A stretch of DNA of 64,000 bases, from NCBI RefSeq assembly GCF_001278035.1, contig NZ_CP009452.1:1583501-1647500 (forward strand), read 5' to 3'. Of the stretch, positions 25,893-36,914 are shown one piece after another (within the stretch, counting starts at the first letter, position 1; the number at the start of each line of letters is the position of its first letter). The translations under genes and the position numbers were made by a program. This DNA is from Sphingopyxis sp. 113P3 (GTDB lineage Bacteria > Pseudomonadota > Alphaproteobacteria > Sphingomonadales > Sphingomonadaceae). The notes below the pieces were generated by a model. That model ran no database searches. It saw nothing but the letters and a program-made list of their open reading frames with translations, and was not told where the DNA came from.

Positions 25893-27031
25893 GCCGCAGT
25901 CATCGCGGCCGCGAGCGCATCGACCATCGCGTCGATCTCGGGCTCGTCGACGTTGAGGGTGATCGCGATGCGAAGCCGTGCGGTGCCGTGGGGGACGGTG
26001 GGCGGGCGGATGCCGCGAACATCAAAGCCCGCGTCCTGAAGCGCGGCCGCGATCTGCATTGTGCGGCCATTGTCGCCGATGAGGATGGGAATGATCTGGC
26101 TGCCGCTCGCCGCGATGCCGAGCGGTGCAAGGCGCGTCTCGGCACGGCGGACGAGCGCATGGAGCCGTGCTGCGCGCTCGGGCTCGTTCGCGACGATCTC
26201 AAGTGCGTGGCGCACGAGCCACGCGACAAGCGGTGAGGGCGCGGTGGAGAAGATGAACGGGCGGCCGCGGTTGACTACAAAGTCGCGGACGATCGCGGGG
26301 CCGCAGAGCAGCGCCCCTTCGCACCCCAAAGCCTTTCCGCAGGTATGCAGAGTGATGATATTTTCACGGTCCGCGAGCTCGTGCGCGAGCCCCTGCCCGG
26401 CGGGGCCGTAAACGCCGGTGGCGTGCGCCTCGTCGATGACAAGGACCGCATCGTGGCGTTCGGCGACCGCGGCGAGGTCGCCGAGCGGTGCCCGGTCACC
26501 ATCCATTGAATAGAGGCTTTCCACGGCGATCCAGGGTGTGCCGGTGCCACCCCCGCGGCGCCAGCGCCCAATGATGTCGTCGAAAGCCTGAGCATCATTG
26601 TGACGTGCGTCGACGCGCCCGGCGCGACCAAGTTTCATGCCATCGTGCGCGCTGGCGTGGATCAGTTCGTCGTGGACAACGAGGTCGCCGCGCTGGGGCA
26701 GTGTTGCAAAGAGCGCGGCATTTGCGGCAAAGCCGGTCGAGAAGAAGAGCGCGGCCTCGCTGCCATAATGGCGCGCGGCGTGGGCTTCGAGCGCCTCATG
26801 CTCTGCATGATTGCCGCGCAGGAGGCGGGAACCCCCGGAGCCTGCGGGAATGCCGCGCTCGAGGCCCGCGGCGATCGCTTCGCTCAAGGCGTAGGAGCCG
26901 GCAAGCGCAAGATAGTCGTTCGAAGCGAAATCGACGCCCTTGCGCGGGTTCAAGCTGCGGCGACGGTCTTCGGCCGCGAGCGCTGCCAGGTTCGCGCGGT
27001 GGGCGCGGAAGGGGAAGTTGCTGCTCGACAC
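25889..27031 (-). CDS. bioF: 8-amino-7-oxononanoate synthase
   Basis: A 380-residue PLP enzyme that condenses pimeloyl-ACP or -CoA with alanine. Marks are [25 protein letters not shown], the PLP aspartate in [15 protein letters not shown], and the PLP lysine in [14 protein letters not shown] (about 230). I chose the GTG at 27031 because AAGGGAG lies 7 bases upstream and the length then fits the family; upstream in-frame sequence is not BioF-like. It heads the bio operon. No BioR-type TTATCTATAA operator is seen upstream. Confidence 0.93.
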   Translation of the reverse strand: MSSSNFPFRAHRANLAALAAEDRRRSLNPRKGVDFASNDYLALAGSYALSEAIAAGLERGIPAGSGGSRLLRGNHAEHEALEAHAARHYGSEAALFFSTGFAANAALFATLPQRGDLVVHDELIHASAHDGMKLGRAGRVDARHNDAQAFDDIIGRWRRGGGTGTPWIAVESLYSMDGDRAPLGDLAAVAERHDAVLVIDEAHATGVYGPAGQGLAHELADRENIITLHTCGKALGCEGALLCGPAIVRDFVVNRGRPFIFSTAPSPLVAWLVRHALEIVANEPERAARLHALVRRAETRLAPLGIAASGSQIIPILIGDNGRTMQIAAALQDAGFDVRGIRPPTVPHGTARLRIAITLNVDEPEIDAMVDALAAAMTAA

Positions 27032-27082
27032 TCGCACGCTCCCTTGAAGAAAGCAGGCTCCACGAACTGTTCGGCCCGGGCT

Positions 27083-27120
27083 TGCCGAAGGCCGTTCAAG
27101 GAATGAACGGTGCCTCGGCA
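27083..27120 (-). promoter_or_regulatory. Hairpin in the ilvC-bioF gap
   Basis: CCGTTCA/TGAACGG with a 5-base loop is enclosed by an outer TGCCGA/TCGGCA stem. It lies 52 bases upstream of bioF and could be part of the bioF leader or an operator. No regulator is known to match. Confidence 0.35.
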
Positions 27121-27189
27121 GGTCCGGCACGAACGGCAAAAAGGCTGGTTTGGCCGCTGAGCGTCAGAACGCAAATGCGCCCGATCCAA

Positions 27190-27206
27190 CCCCTCCCCGG
27201 ATAAGG
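27190..27206 (-). terminator. Possible terminator of the ilv genes
   Basis: CCCCT and AGGGG arms around TATCCGG form a short GC-rich hairpin 13 bases after the ilvC stop. There is no real U-tract. Confidence 0.35.
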
Positions 27207-27218
27207 GGACTTAAAGCG

Positions 27219-28849
<1,631 letters not shown>

Positions 28850-28854
28850 ATGGG

Positions 28855-30609
28855 TTACACCAGCGCCTTGGCTTCGTCGTCCATCGTGCCGGTCACATCG
28901 CTCGGCTGGAGGATCATGTCGGTGTGCGCTGCGCCCGACGGGATCATCGGGAAGCAGTTGGCGAGCTTGGCCACGCGGCAATCGACTATCACCGGACCCG
29001 GCGTGTCGAGCATGGTCTGTATTCCCTCTTCGAGCTCCCCGAGCGTGTCGATGCGCAGGCCCGTCCAGCCATAGGCCTCAGCGAGCTTCACGAAATCAGG
29101 CAGGCTGTCCGAATAGCTGTTCGAATAGCGGCTTTCATAGGTCAGCTCCTGCCACTGGCGGACCATTCCCATCCATTCATTGTTGAGGATGAAGATCTTG
29201 ACTGGCAGGCGGTACTGGCTGACCGTTCCCATTTCCTGGATGTTCATCTGGAGCGAGGCTTCGCCCGCGATACAGATGACAAGGCGGTCAGGTTTGGCGA
29301 TCTGCGCGCCTACCGCGGCGGGGAAGCCGTAGCCCATCGTGCCGAGCCCGCCGCTGGTCAGCCAGCGGTTGGGCGCCGAAAAGCCGAAATGCTGCGCCGC
29401 CCACATCTGGTGCTGGCCAACCTCGGTGGTGATGATGGGATCGCGCCCCCGCGTTGCCTCGAAGAGCGCTTTAACCGCGCGCTGCGGCATGATTTCGGCG
29501 GCCCCGTCCTTCTTTTCGGGGAAGTCCAGACAGCGCGTCGCACGCCAGCCGTCGATGCGGCGCCACCATTCGCCAAGATCGCGCGCCCTGTGCCCGCGCT
29601 CCTGCCATGCCGCAATCAGCGCGTCGAGCGCGCGCCCGGCATCGCTGAGCACGGCGACATCGACGGGGACGATCTTGTTGATCGAGCTGCGATCGATGTC
29701 GATGTGGATCTTCTTCGCATGCGGCGCAAAGGCGTCGAGGCGGCCCGTCACGCGGTCATCGAAGCGCGCTCCGACCGCAATGATGAGGTCGGCGCGGTTC
29801 ATCGCCATATTCGATTCATAGGTTCCGTGCATGCCAAGCATGCCGAGCCACTTGGGATCGTCCGACGGGAAGGCGCCGAGACCCATCAGCGTCGAGGTTA
29901 TCGGCGCGCCGGTCAGCCCGACGAGCTGGCGCAGCGCCGCACTCGCATCGGGGCCTGCGTTGATCACGCCGCCGCCGGTGTAGAAGATCGGTCGCTCGGC
30001 CGCCGCGATGAGCTCGATCGCGTCGGCAATAGCGGCCGCGTCGGGCTCGACCTGCGGGCGATAGCTTTGATGCTCGATGCGTGCCGGCACCGAATAGGTG
30101 CCGACTGCAACCTGCACATTCTTCGGAATGTCGATAACCACCGGCCCCGGGCGGCCGTGGGTAGCGATGTAAAAGGCCTCGTGCAGGATCGGACCCAGGC
30201 GGTCGGGGTCCATCACGAGATAATTATGCTTGGTACAGTGACGCGTGATGCCGACCGTGTCGCATTCCTGGAACGCGTCGGTGCCGATCAGAGTCGTCGG
30301 CACCTGGCCGGTGAGGACGATCATCGGAATGGAATCGAGCAGCGCATCGGTGATGCCGGTGACGGCATTGGTCGCGCCCGGTCCCGAGGTCACGAGCACG
30401 ACGCCGGGCCTGCCCGTGGCGCGGGCGTAACCTTCGGCGGCATGGGTCGCCGCCTGCTCGTGGCGGACGAGGATATGCTTGATCCTGGGGTGATTGAAGA
30501 GCGCGTCGTAGATGGGAAGGACCGCGCCGCCCGGATAGCCGAACACTGTGTCGACCCCAAGGTCGACCAGCGCCTGAACCACCATGTCGGCACCGCTCAT
30601 TTCCGTCAC
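28855..30609 (-). CDS. ilvB: Acetolactate synthase large (catalytic) subunit
   Basis: A 584-residue thiamine diphosphate enzyme making acetolactate and acetohydroxybutyrate. The TPP-activating glutamate is in VRHEQAATHAAEGYARATGR (about 48-67), the FAD/PYR middle domain follows, and the TPP-binding region ends LQMNIQEMGTVSQ. Oddity: the usual Mg-binding GD of the GDxSxQMN motif is GE here (E450). The GTG start at 30609 has AAAGGAG 7 bases upstream. It is downstream of miaA on the same strand with an 86-base gap; no convincing Ile/Val-rich leader peptide is present. Confidence 0.95.
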   Translation of the reverse strand: MTEMSGADMVVQALVDLGVDTVFGYPGGAVLPIYDALFNHPRIKHILVRHEQAATHAAEGYARATGRPGVVLVTSGPGATNAVTGITDALLDSIPMIVLTGQVPTTLIGTDAFQECDTVGITRHCTKHNYLVMDPDRLGPILHEAFYIATHGRPGPVVIDIPKNVQVAVGTYSVPARIEHQSYRPQVEPDAAAIADAIELIAAAERPIFYTGGGVINAGPDASAALRQLVGLTGAPITSTLMGLGAFPSDDPKWLGMLGMHGTYESNMAMNRADLIIAVGARFDDRVTGRLDAFAPHAKKIHIDIDRSSINKIVPVDVAVLSDAGRALDALIAAWQERGHRARDLGEWWRRIDGWRATRCLDFPEKKDGAAEIMPQRAVKALFEATRGRDPIITTEVGQHQMWAAQHFGFSAPNRWLTSGGLGTMGYGFPAAVGAQIAKPDRLVICIAGEASLQMNIQEMGTVSQYRLPVKIFILNNEWMGMVRQWQELTYESRYSNSYSDSLPDFVKLAEAYGWTGLRIDTLGELEEGIQTMLDTPGPVIVDCRVAKLANCFPMIPSGAAHTDMILQPSDVTGTMDDEAKALV

Positions 30610-30695
30610 GATCTTGCTCCTTTCCTCATCATTCGCCCGCGCGCCAGGGATGCGCTTGTGCGCTGCAACAGTCGGCGGGCAATAGGTGCATGATT

Positions 30696-31655
30696 CTATC
30701 CTGTCAATAATCTATCACGTAATTTTATTGCAATTTCGATTATAGAATCGATCGATAATGATTCGTCATGGCGTGGCCAATCCTGGGGTGGTTGGTGGCG
30801 GAACCAGGTATATTGCCGCTTTGCATATTGGCGCGTTGCTGCCTGCGCGCGCTCCAGGGCCTCCTCGCGGGTGGCTTGGCCTTGCAGCCACTGTGCGACC
30901 TGCTGCACCCCGATTGCGCGCATGACGGGAAGTTCAGGGCCGAGTCCGCGCGCGATGAGCGCCGCGACTTCCTCGGCCGCACCGGCCTCGAACATTGCCT
31001 CGAGCCGAGCGTCGCAGCGCGCGCGCAGCCATTCGCGGGGCGGCAGGAGAACTAGCGGGAAGAGCGCGACCTCGGATGCGATCCCGCCCTCGCGCGCCTG
31101 CTGCCAGTGGGCCAGCGTGCGACCGGTGGCGCGAACCACCTCCAGCGCGCGCGAGACGCGCGCCGTATCGGCGGGGGGCAAGCGCTCGGCGGCCGAGGGG
31201 TCGAGACGGGCGAGCGCAGCGTGCGCCTCGGCGGGAGGCAGGGCGCGGACCTCGGCGCGGATGGCGGGGTCGATGTCGGGCACGGGAGCGATGCCGTAGA
31301 GGAGAGTGCGCAGATAAAGGCCGGTCCCCCCGACGAGAATCGGTACATCCTCGTCCTCCCATGCGCGGGCAAGCGCGCGGCGCGCGTCGGCGGCCCAGCG
31401 CGCCGCATTATAGGTATCGCAGCCGTCAACATGGCCGAACAGACGGTGGGGCACACCCGCCATCTCCGCCGGCGTGGGACGCGCCGAGAGAATCGCCAGA
31501 TCGCGATAAACCTGGCTTGCGTCGGCATTCACCACTTGCGCGCGACCTACCGCCTGCGCCAAAGCGACAGCCAGCGCGCTCTTGCCGCTCGCGGTCGGCC
31601 CGGCGATAAGCGCGAGCGGGGGCTTGAGCCCTCTGGAGGTAGAAGGAGACACCAT
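30696..31655 (-). CDS. miaA: tRNA dimethylallyltransferase
   Basis: A 319-residue enzyme that prenylates A37 of tRNAs reading UNN codons. The P-loop is [17 protein letters not shown] (about residues 16-32), followed by [11 protein letters not shown], the [12 protein letters not shown] [16 protein letters not shown], and the tRNA-binding [14 protein letters not shown]. The start (ATG 31655, or GTG 31652) overlaps the start codon of the divergent serB, and no separate ribosome-binding site is evident, so the exact start is uncertain by a few residues. Confidence 0.95.
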   Translation of the reverse strand: MVSPSTSRGLKPPLALIAGPTASGKSALAVALAQAVGRAQVVNADASQVYRDLAILSARPTPAEMAGVPHRLFGHVDGCDTYNAARWAADARRALARAWEDEDVPILVGGTGLYLRTLLYGIAPVPDIDPAIRAEVRALPPAEAHAALARLDPSAAERLPPADTARVSRALEVVRATGRTLAHWQQAREGGIASEVALFPLVLLPPREWLRARCDARLEAMFEAGAAEEVAALIARGLGPELPVMRAIGVQQVAQWLQGQATREEALERAQAATRQYAKRQYTWFRHQPPQDWPRHDESLSIDSIIEIAIKLRDRLLTG

Positions 31656-32538
31656 GTTCGTTGCGACGCTGATAGCAGCCGGAAAGCTGACGGGCGAGGT
31701 GGTGCGCGAGGCGATCGACCGCCTCGACGCAACGGGGCACGAAGTCGGGGCGCCGCACTGGCTCGACGAGGGCGATGCTGCCGATATCGTCTTTCACGGC
31801 AGCCTGGTGAGCGCGCGCAGCGAACTTGCAAAAATGGACCATGGTGCGCTCGACGTCGTGGTCCAGCCGCTCGGCGATCGCACCAAGAAGCTGCTGATCG
31901 CCGACATGGATTCAACGATGATCACCTGCGAGTGCATCGACGAACTCGCCGACTATGCCGGGATCAAGGCCGAGGTTGCGGCGATCACCGAGAAAGCGAT
32001 GCGCGGCGAGGTCGACTTTCGCGGTGCCCTCGAGGAAAGGGTCGCGCTCCTCGGAGGGCTCGCCGAAGGCCTGCTCGCCGAATGTCGAATGGAGCGGGTG
32101 CGCCTGACCCGCGGTGCGCGCACACTCGTCCAGACGATGAAAGCCTATGGCGCGCATAGCGTGCTCGTCACCGGGGGCTTCACGGCCTTTGCAAACCCGG
32201 TTGGCGAGGCAATCGGCTTTGACCGGGTGGTCGCGAATCAGCTGCTGCTCGAAGGGGGCAAGCTCACCGGCAAGGTTGCTGAACCGATCGTCGACAAGGA
32301 CGCAAAGCTTGAAACGCTGAAGAGTGAGGCGGCAAGGCACGCTCTGCCCCTCGCCGACACACTCGCGATCGGGGATGGTGCAAATGACATTCCGATGATC
32401 ACCGCCGCAGGGCTTGGCATTGCCTATCATCCGCACCAGGCGGCCGCGGATGCAGCGGACGCGGTGATCCGGCACCATGATCTGACCGCACTGCTCTGGG
32501 CGCAGGGCTATTCGCGGCGCCAATGGGTGCTAGGTTAG
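31654..32538 (+). CDS. serB: Phosphoserine phosphatase
   Basis: A 294-residue HAD phosphatase, the last step of serine synthesis. An N-terminal ACT-like regulatory domain (about 1-75) is followed by the HAD domain: nucleophile motif [20 protein letters not shown] (about 86-105), [12 protein letters not shown], the lysine motif and [18 protein letters not shown] precedes the ATG at 31654. That ATG overlaps the miaA start codon on the other strand. Confidence 0.95.
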   Translation: MFVATLIAAGKLTGEVVREAIDRLDATGHEVGAPHWLDEGDAADIVFHGSLVSARSELAKMDHGALDVVVQPLGDRTKKLLIADMDSTMITCECIDELADYAGIKAEVAAITEKAMRGEVDFRGALEERVALLGGLAEGLLAECRMERVRLTRGARTLVQTMKAYGAHSVLVTGGFTAFANPVGEAIGFDRVVANQLLLEGGKLTGKVAEPIVDKDAKLETLKSEAARHALPLADTLAIGDGANDIPMITAAGLGIAYHPHQAAADAADAVIRHHDLTALLWAQGYSRRQWVLG

Positions 32539-32559
32539 GCCGGCAGGGCAGGCCCTTCC

Positions 32560-33819
32560 CTATTTATCGACTACCAGACACGCCTGACCATCCTTCCTCA
32601 CCGTCGCGCAGAAGGCGTCGGCCTCGGCCTTGTCGGCAAAACCTCCCGCCTGAAGTCGGGTGAGCTTGCCGCTTTTGACCAGATAGGGCTGACGCGAGGC
32701 GAGGGCGGGATATGTCTTTTCAAGGCTCGCCCAGAGTTTGCGGGCATTGCTCTCGATGCCGAAAGCGCCGAGTTGCGCGCGCCACAGGCTGGTTGTCGCA
32801 GGGCGAGGCGCGGGCGCGGCAGCAGCGCCAGGTTTCGTCGCGGCCGGCGCGGGAACGTCTGTCATGGCGGCACCGGGTGCCGACGCCGGCGGCAGCGGAT
32901 CGCCCTCGGGGGGCGGGGCATAGGTTGTACCCGGGGCCGACGGCGCGGCGGCTTTCACCGAGGCCGATACCGGCGGCGGGGCTTCCACCGCTGCAATGCT
33001 CACCGCGGTGTCGGCAGCGGCCGTCGCCTCCGCCGCAGCGGCAGCAGCCGCCTCGGCCGCGGGCGAGAGCACGGGTTTGAGCGCCGGTGCGGGCGCGGGC
33101 GCGGGCGCGGGCGCCGCGATCACGGGAGGGGGGGTGTAGCTGGTGCCAGGAACCGAGGCGGGCAGATTCGCGGTCTTGACCGGTGAGGGGGCCGGTTTGG
33201 GCGGCGGAGGTGCGGCGGCGTTCACCGCAGCGAGACGCGCGCGGGCTTCTGCCTTCTCCATCTCGGGCAGCATTGAAAGGCCCTTTTGCCGCTGCTCAAG
33301 CGGGATCAGGCGATCAAGTTGGGCAAGGCGCGCCGAGGCAATCTGGAGCCCCGCGTCGCTTGCGCGCTTGGTCAGCGCATAGGCGAGCGGCCAGTTTTCG
33401 GCCGCAAGGTCGCCGTTGAAATGCGCAGTGCCCAGAACATATTGTGCGCGCGGCTCGCCGCGTGCTGCCGACTGGGCGATAAAGGGCATGGCCTCCTCGC
33501 GGCGACCGGCGGTGAAGAGAACAAGCCCAAGATTGTCCTCGGCCTGTAGATGCCCCTGTTTTGCAGCGCGGCGATACCAGGCCTCGGCCTGATCCAGATC
33601 GGACGGAACACCGCGGCCGAGCTTGTAAGCCTGCCCAAGGTTGAACTGGGCATCGGGATCGCCGGCAACAGCGAGCGGGCGCCACTGGACGACGGCGCTC
33701 TGATAATCCCCCTTTTGCCAGGCCTCGACCCCATCCTTGACAGAGGCGGCAGCCGGCGCGCCGAGCGATGCGGCCAGGATCGGCAGCGCGAGCGAAGCGA
33801 TGGTGCGAAATGAGCGCAT
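32560..33819 (-). CDS. Sel1-repeat and SPOR-domain protein
   Basis: A 419-residue exported protein. After a signal peptide (about 1-25) come Sel1/TPR-type repeats (about 30-165: GDPDAQFNLGQAYKLGRGVP, GHLQAEDNLGLVLF, GEPRAQYVLGTAHFNG), a long Pro/Ala-rich linker (about 185-335), and a C-terminal SPOR domain (about 340-419: SLWRAQLGAFG ... CLVVDK). SPOR domains bind denuded peptidoglycan at the division site. The ATG at 33819 is preferred since GGAG lies just upstream. It is divergent from the parA gene. Confidence 0.85.
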   Translation of the reverse strand: MRSFRTIASLALPILAASLGAPAAASVKDGVEAWQKGDYQSAVVQWRPLAVAGDPDAQFNLGQAYKLGRGVPSDLDQAEAWYRRAAKQGHLQAEDNLGLVLFTAGRREEAMPFIAQSAARGEPRAQYVLGTAHFNGDLAAENWPLAYALTKRASDAGLQIASARLAQLDRLIPLEQRQKGLSMLPEMEKAEARARLAAVNAAAPPPPKPAPSPVKTANLPASVPGTSYTPPPVIAAPAPAPAPAPALKPVLSPAAEAAAAAAAEATAAADTAVSIAAVEAPPPVSASVKAAAPSAPGTTYAPPPEGDPLPPASAPGAAMTDVPAPAATKPGAAAAPAPRPATTSLWRAQLGAFGIESNARKLWASLEKTYPALASRQPYLVKSGKLTRLQAGGFADKAEADAFCATVRKDGQACLVVDK

Positions 33820-33890
33820 CGAATTCTCCATGACCCCGCCGCCTGGAGGGGGCGAGCAGTTCCCGAGGGAAAGCCCCTAACCCCAAAATG

Positions 33891-33907
33891 GCTAACACGC
33901 CGTTAGC
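33891..33907. promoter_or_regulatory. Dyad GCTAAC-N5-GTTAGC in the SPOR/parA divergent region
   Basis: A perfect 6-bp inverted repeat with 5-base spacer sits in the 258-bp region between the divergent genes. The region is AT-richer towards parA. It may be an operator; no regulator is identified. Confidence 0.35.
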
Positions 33908-34077
33908 AAGAAACAGGGCGACCCCGCTCGTGACCCGATCTGGCACAACATCATCTCAAGCCTTTGGTTACCATAGCCCTCCATCGTCCGTTCACCCTCT
34001 TTTTATCATCGTTAACCCAATTTTAGCGCCCCGCATGTCATTCCTTCGCCCGATTTTGGACATTCAGGGGGACAGTC

Positions 34078-34800
34078 GTGCGCGTTTTGGCATTGGCTTC
34101 ACAAAAGGGCGGGTCGGGGAAAACGACCTTGTCGGGGCACCTTGCGGTGCAGGCCCAGCTGGCGGGCGCCGGGCCCGTCGTTCTGATCGACATCGACCCG
34201 CAAGGCTCGCTCGCTGACTGGTGGAACGAGCGCGAAACCGACCTTCCGGCCTTTGCTCAGACCACCGTAGCGCGGCTCGCGTCTGACCTGGAAATCCTGC
34301 GCCAGCAGGGCTTCAAGCTCGCGGTCATCGACACGCCGCCCGCCATCACCATGGCGATTCAGAGCGTCATCAGTGTCGCCGAACTGATCGTCGTGCCGAC
34401 GCGTCCTAGCCCGCACGACCTGCGCGCCGTGGGCGCCACGGTCGACCTTTGCGAGCGCGCGGGCAAGCCGCTGGTGTTCGTTGTCAACGCGGCGACCCCC
34501 AAGGCCAAGATCACGAGCGAGGCCGCGGTCGCGCTCTCGCAGCATGGAACCGTTGCCCCGGTGACGCTGCACCACCGTACCGATTATGCCGCGTCGATGA
34601 TCGACGGCCGTACGGTGATGGAGGTCGATCCCAATGGCCGCTCGGCCGAAGAGATCCGTCAGCTTTGGACCTATATGAATGACCGGCTGGAGAAGAATTT
34701 CCGCCGCACCATTTTCGCATCGCCGCTCCCCACGCAGGGCAACTACGGCGCGGTTCGCCCGATGGGCGGGGGCTTCGGCCGCCGCATCGCTGGCCAGTAA
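34078..34800 (+). CDS. ParA family ATPase (orphan)
   Basis: A 240-residue ParA/MinD-type ATPase. The deviant Walker A is ASQKGGSGKTTLSGHLA (residues 7-23), Walker A' is LIDIDPQGSLADW, and Walker B is LAVIDTPPAITMAI. Such ATPases position DNA or protein cargo by dimerising on the nucleoid. There is no parB next to it and no parS-like sequence nearby, so it is not the main chromosome-partition ParA. The start is GTG with AGGGGGA upstream. The next gene, 9 bases on, encodes a possible RHH-type partner. Confidence 0.92.
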   Translation: MRVLALASQKGGSGKTTLSGHLAVQAQLAGAGPVVLIDIDPQGSLADWWNERETDLPAFAQTTVARLASDLEILRQQGFKLAVIDTPPAITMAIQSVISVAELIVVPTRPSPHDLRAVGATVDLCERAGKPLVFVVNAATPKAKITSEAAVALSQHGTVAPVTLHHRTDYAASMIDGRTVMEVDPNGRSAEEIRQLWTYMNDRLEKNFRRTIFASPLPTQGNYGAVRPMGGGFGRRIAGQ

Positions 34801-34809
34801 GGGGAGGAC

Positions 34810-35454
34810 ATGATGGGCGAACCCAAACCTCTCGCATCGCTGAGTGCCGGTCTGCTTGCCCGCAAGGGCGGTGCGCGGCCGGCCATGCGCCGCCAGCCGC
34901 TCGGCAGCGGCCCGGGGCCGCTTGTCGGGGCCGGCTATGACGATCTTGGCTGGAATGACATGGGCTATGATGTCGATCCCGACCAGAGCGCTGAACCGGC
35001 CCATATGGTCGACCTGAAGCCGCTACTCACCGGATCGGTGCTCGCGCACAATGTCGAGGCCGAACAAGCCGTCGAAGAAAGCGCTGAGCCCGCAATCGCC
35101 CAAACGCCGCTTGCGGCCGAGCTCGGCGAGCCTTTCGCTCCCGAGGTGCCCGAGGTCGTGCGCCAACAGGAATCGCTGATTGACCGCGTCGCCGCTGTCG
35201 CGCGCAAGGTCGAGCAGCAGCCTTCGGCCAAGGCGAAAGCACCCCGCGCGCCGCGGGCCCGCGAAAAGGCTGCTTTCACGCTGCGCCTCGATGCCGAGCG
35301 TCACCTGCGCCTGCGTCTTGCGAGCGCCGTCACAAACCGCTCCGCGCAGGTCATCCTCACGGACTTGCTCGACCAGTATCTCTCGTCGCTGCCTGAAATC
35401 GACGCGATGGCGAGCCGCCTGCCAGCGGCGCGCCCTGCGCGCCGGACGGCCTAG
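34810..35454 (+). CDS. Unknown protein with C-terminal ribbon-helix-helix-like segment
   Basis: A 214-residue acidic, low-complexity protein (about residues 1-150 look disordered), with a basic linker (KAKAPRAPRAREK) and a compact C-terminus beginning AAFTLRLDAERHLRLRLASA (about 156-175), then SAQVILTDLLDQYL. This reads like a beta strand and two helices, as in RHH DNA-binding proteins. It follows the ParA gene by 9 bases, so I infer a ParA partner that could dock it to DNA or protein cargo. The RHH call is from pattern only. Confidence 0.7.
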   Translation: MMGEPKPLASLSAGLLARKGGARPAMRRQPLGSGPGPLVGAGYDDLGWNDMGYDVDPDQSAEPAHMVDLKPLLTGSVLAHNVEAEQAVEESAEPAIAQTPLAAELGEPFAPEVPEVVRQQESLIDRVAAVARKVEQQPSAKAKAPRAPRAREKAAFTLRLDAERHLRLRLASAVTNRSAQVILTDLLDQYLSSLPEIDAMASRLPAARPARRTA

Positions 35455-35479
35455 CACCGGACAAAATGGGGGGACCTTC

Positions 35480-36856
35480 ATGAACCGCAAAATGCTGATG
35501 AAAATCGCCGCGTCGGGCTTCGCCTTGGGAATTACGGCGACCGGATGCAGCGGTACAGGACCGCTCGCGGTTGCCTCGTCGAAGGTCGCCGACAAGGCCG
35601 ATGCCGCCGCGAAGTCTGCTGACCGCGCGCGCGCCGCGCTCGAGAAGGGCAGGGCAGGAAAGGCCGTGAGCTTTGCAGAAGCGGCGGTCGCAGCAAGCCC
35701 ACGCGATGCGGGATATCGCGCACTGCTCGGCCAGGCCTATCTCAGCGATGGGCGCTTTGCGTCGGCCGCAGCGGCGCTCGGCGAGGCCATGGAATTGGGC
35801 GCGCGCGACGCCAATACCGTGATCGCACTGACGCTCGCGCATATCGCCCGCGGCAACAACCCTGGTGCGTTGGCGCTGCTCAAGAACAATAGCGATGTCG
35901 TTCCCGCTTCCGATGCGGGCCTTGCGCTTGCGCTGGCGGGGGACAGCGAGTCGGCAATCTATGTGCTGACGGCCGCGGCTCGGGCGCCAGACGCCGGCGC
36001 GCGTACCCGCCAGAACCTTGCCCTCGCGCTTGCCCTCTCGGGTCGCTGGGCGCAGGCGCGCATCCTCGCCTCGCAGGACCTGTCGCCCGCCAAGATCGAA
36101 GGGCGAATGACGGAGTGGGCGAAACTCGCCGAAGCGCGTGACCAGGCGATCCGCGTCGCGAGCCTGATCGGCGCCAAGGCGAAGGCCGACGCCGGCATGC
36201 CCGTGCAGCTTGCGCTCGCCAATTTTGGAGACACGCAAATGGCGAAGGCTTCGGCAGATGCGTTGCTGCTCGCCAGCGCCGATCCCGCGCCGGTCGATAA
36301 CTATGCACCGCCGCCGCCCGTGGCTATCGACGCGGGCGGTGCAGACGCACCGATCCGTACGGTCGAACTTCCGATGCCCGAGCGGGTGGCCGGCGTCGCC
36401 ATGCCGGTCACAGAGCTTCCTTCGCCGAGCGCCGCAGCGCCGGTGATCACCGCCGATGCAGCGCCTTATCGCCACGCGCCGCGCGTGGCCGCGCCCTCCG
36501 CAGCCGACGAGGTCCCCGTCCGGCTGACGGCACAGGCGTTTGATGCCAAGAATCCATCGGGCTGGGCCGTCCAGCTTGGCGCCTATGACAGCCTGGGCAT
36601 CGCCAAGGAAAAATGGGGGCTGCTCAAGACGCGCAACGGCCAGCTCGCGGCCTTCCCGGCGTCGAGCCATGCCGCGACGGTCAAGGGCCGCACCTATTAT
36701 CGCCTCACCGTGAATGGCCTTAAGAGCCGCGCCGACGCGAGCAAGCTCTGCGGCGAGCTCAAGGCGCGCGGCCAGAGCTGCTTTATCCGTCGGATGGGCG
36801 GCGAGACGATCCAGTGGGCGGCGAAAGCGACCCCTGTTCGTATGGCATCGCGCTAG
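35480..36856 (+). CDS. TPR and SPOR-domain lipoprotein-like protein
   Basis: A 458-residue protein. The N-terminus (to ATGC at residue 23) looks like a lipoprotein signal with Cys23. TPR-like repeats cover about 45-230 (AVSFAEAAVAASPRDAGYRA, LLGQAYLSDGRFASAAAALG). A Pro/Ala linker follows, and a SPOR domain ends the protein (about 370-445: WAVQLGAYDSLGIAKEKWGL ... CFIRRMGG). It is third in the ParA series, 25 bases after the RHH-like gene. Together with the divergent SPOR gene this suggests a septal or envelope-located system. Confidence 0.85.
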   Translation: MNRKMLMKIAASGFALGITATGCSGTGPLAVASSKVADKADAAAKSADRARAALEKGRAGKAVSFAEAAVAASPRDAGYRALLGQAYLSDGRFASAAAALGEAMELGARDANTVIALTLAHIARGNNPGALALLKNNSDVVPASDAGLALALAGDSESAIYVLTAAARAPDAGARTRQNLALALALSGRWAQARILASQDLSPAKIEGRMTEWAKLAEARDQAIRVASLIGAKAKADAGMPVQLALANFGDTQMAKASADALLLASADPAPVDNYAPPPPVAIDAGGADAPIRTVELPMPERVAGVAMPVTELPSPSAAAPVITADAAPYRHAPRVAAPSAADEVPVRLTAQAFDAKNPSGWAVQLGAYDSLGIAKEKWGLLKTRNGQLAAFPASSHAATVKGRTYYRLTVNGLKSRADASKLCGELKARGQSCFIRRMGGETIQWAAKATPVRMASR

Positions 36857-36914
36857 GCCTCACCTGACGGCGGGAACGCTCCCGCCTCGTCATGCCAAAA
36901 TGCCTCGAGGGCGG

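Noticed and set aside
27032..27218. BioR operator upstream of bioF
   Set aside because: No TTATCTATAA-like sequence exists in the gap; only hairpins of unknown role.
30629..30691. 20-codon frame before ilvB considered as an ilv leader peptide
   Set aside because: It contains only two Leu codons and no Ile or Val run, and no convincing attenuator pairing follows.
28924..30693. Long open frame antisense to ilvB
   Set aside because: It mirrors ilvB codons in GC-rich DNA, has no ribosome-binding site and no recognisable domain.
33832..34077. Search for a parS site next to the ParA gene
   Set aside because: No TGTTNCACGTGAAACA-like palindrome is present; the dyad found does not resemble parS.
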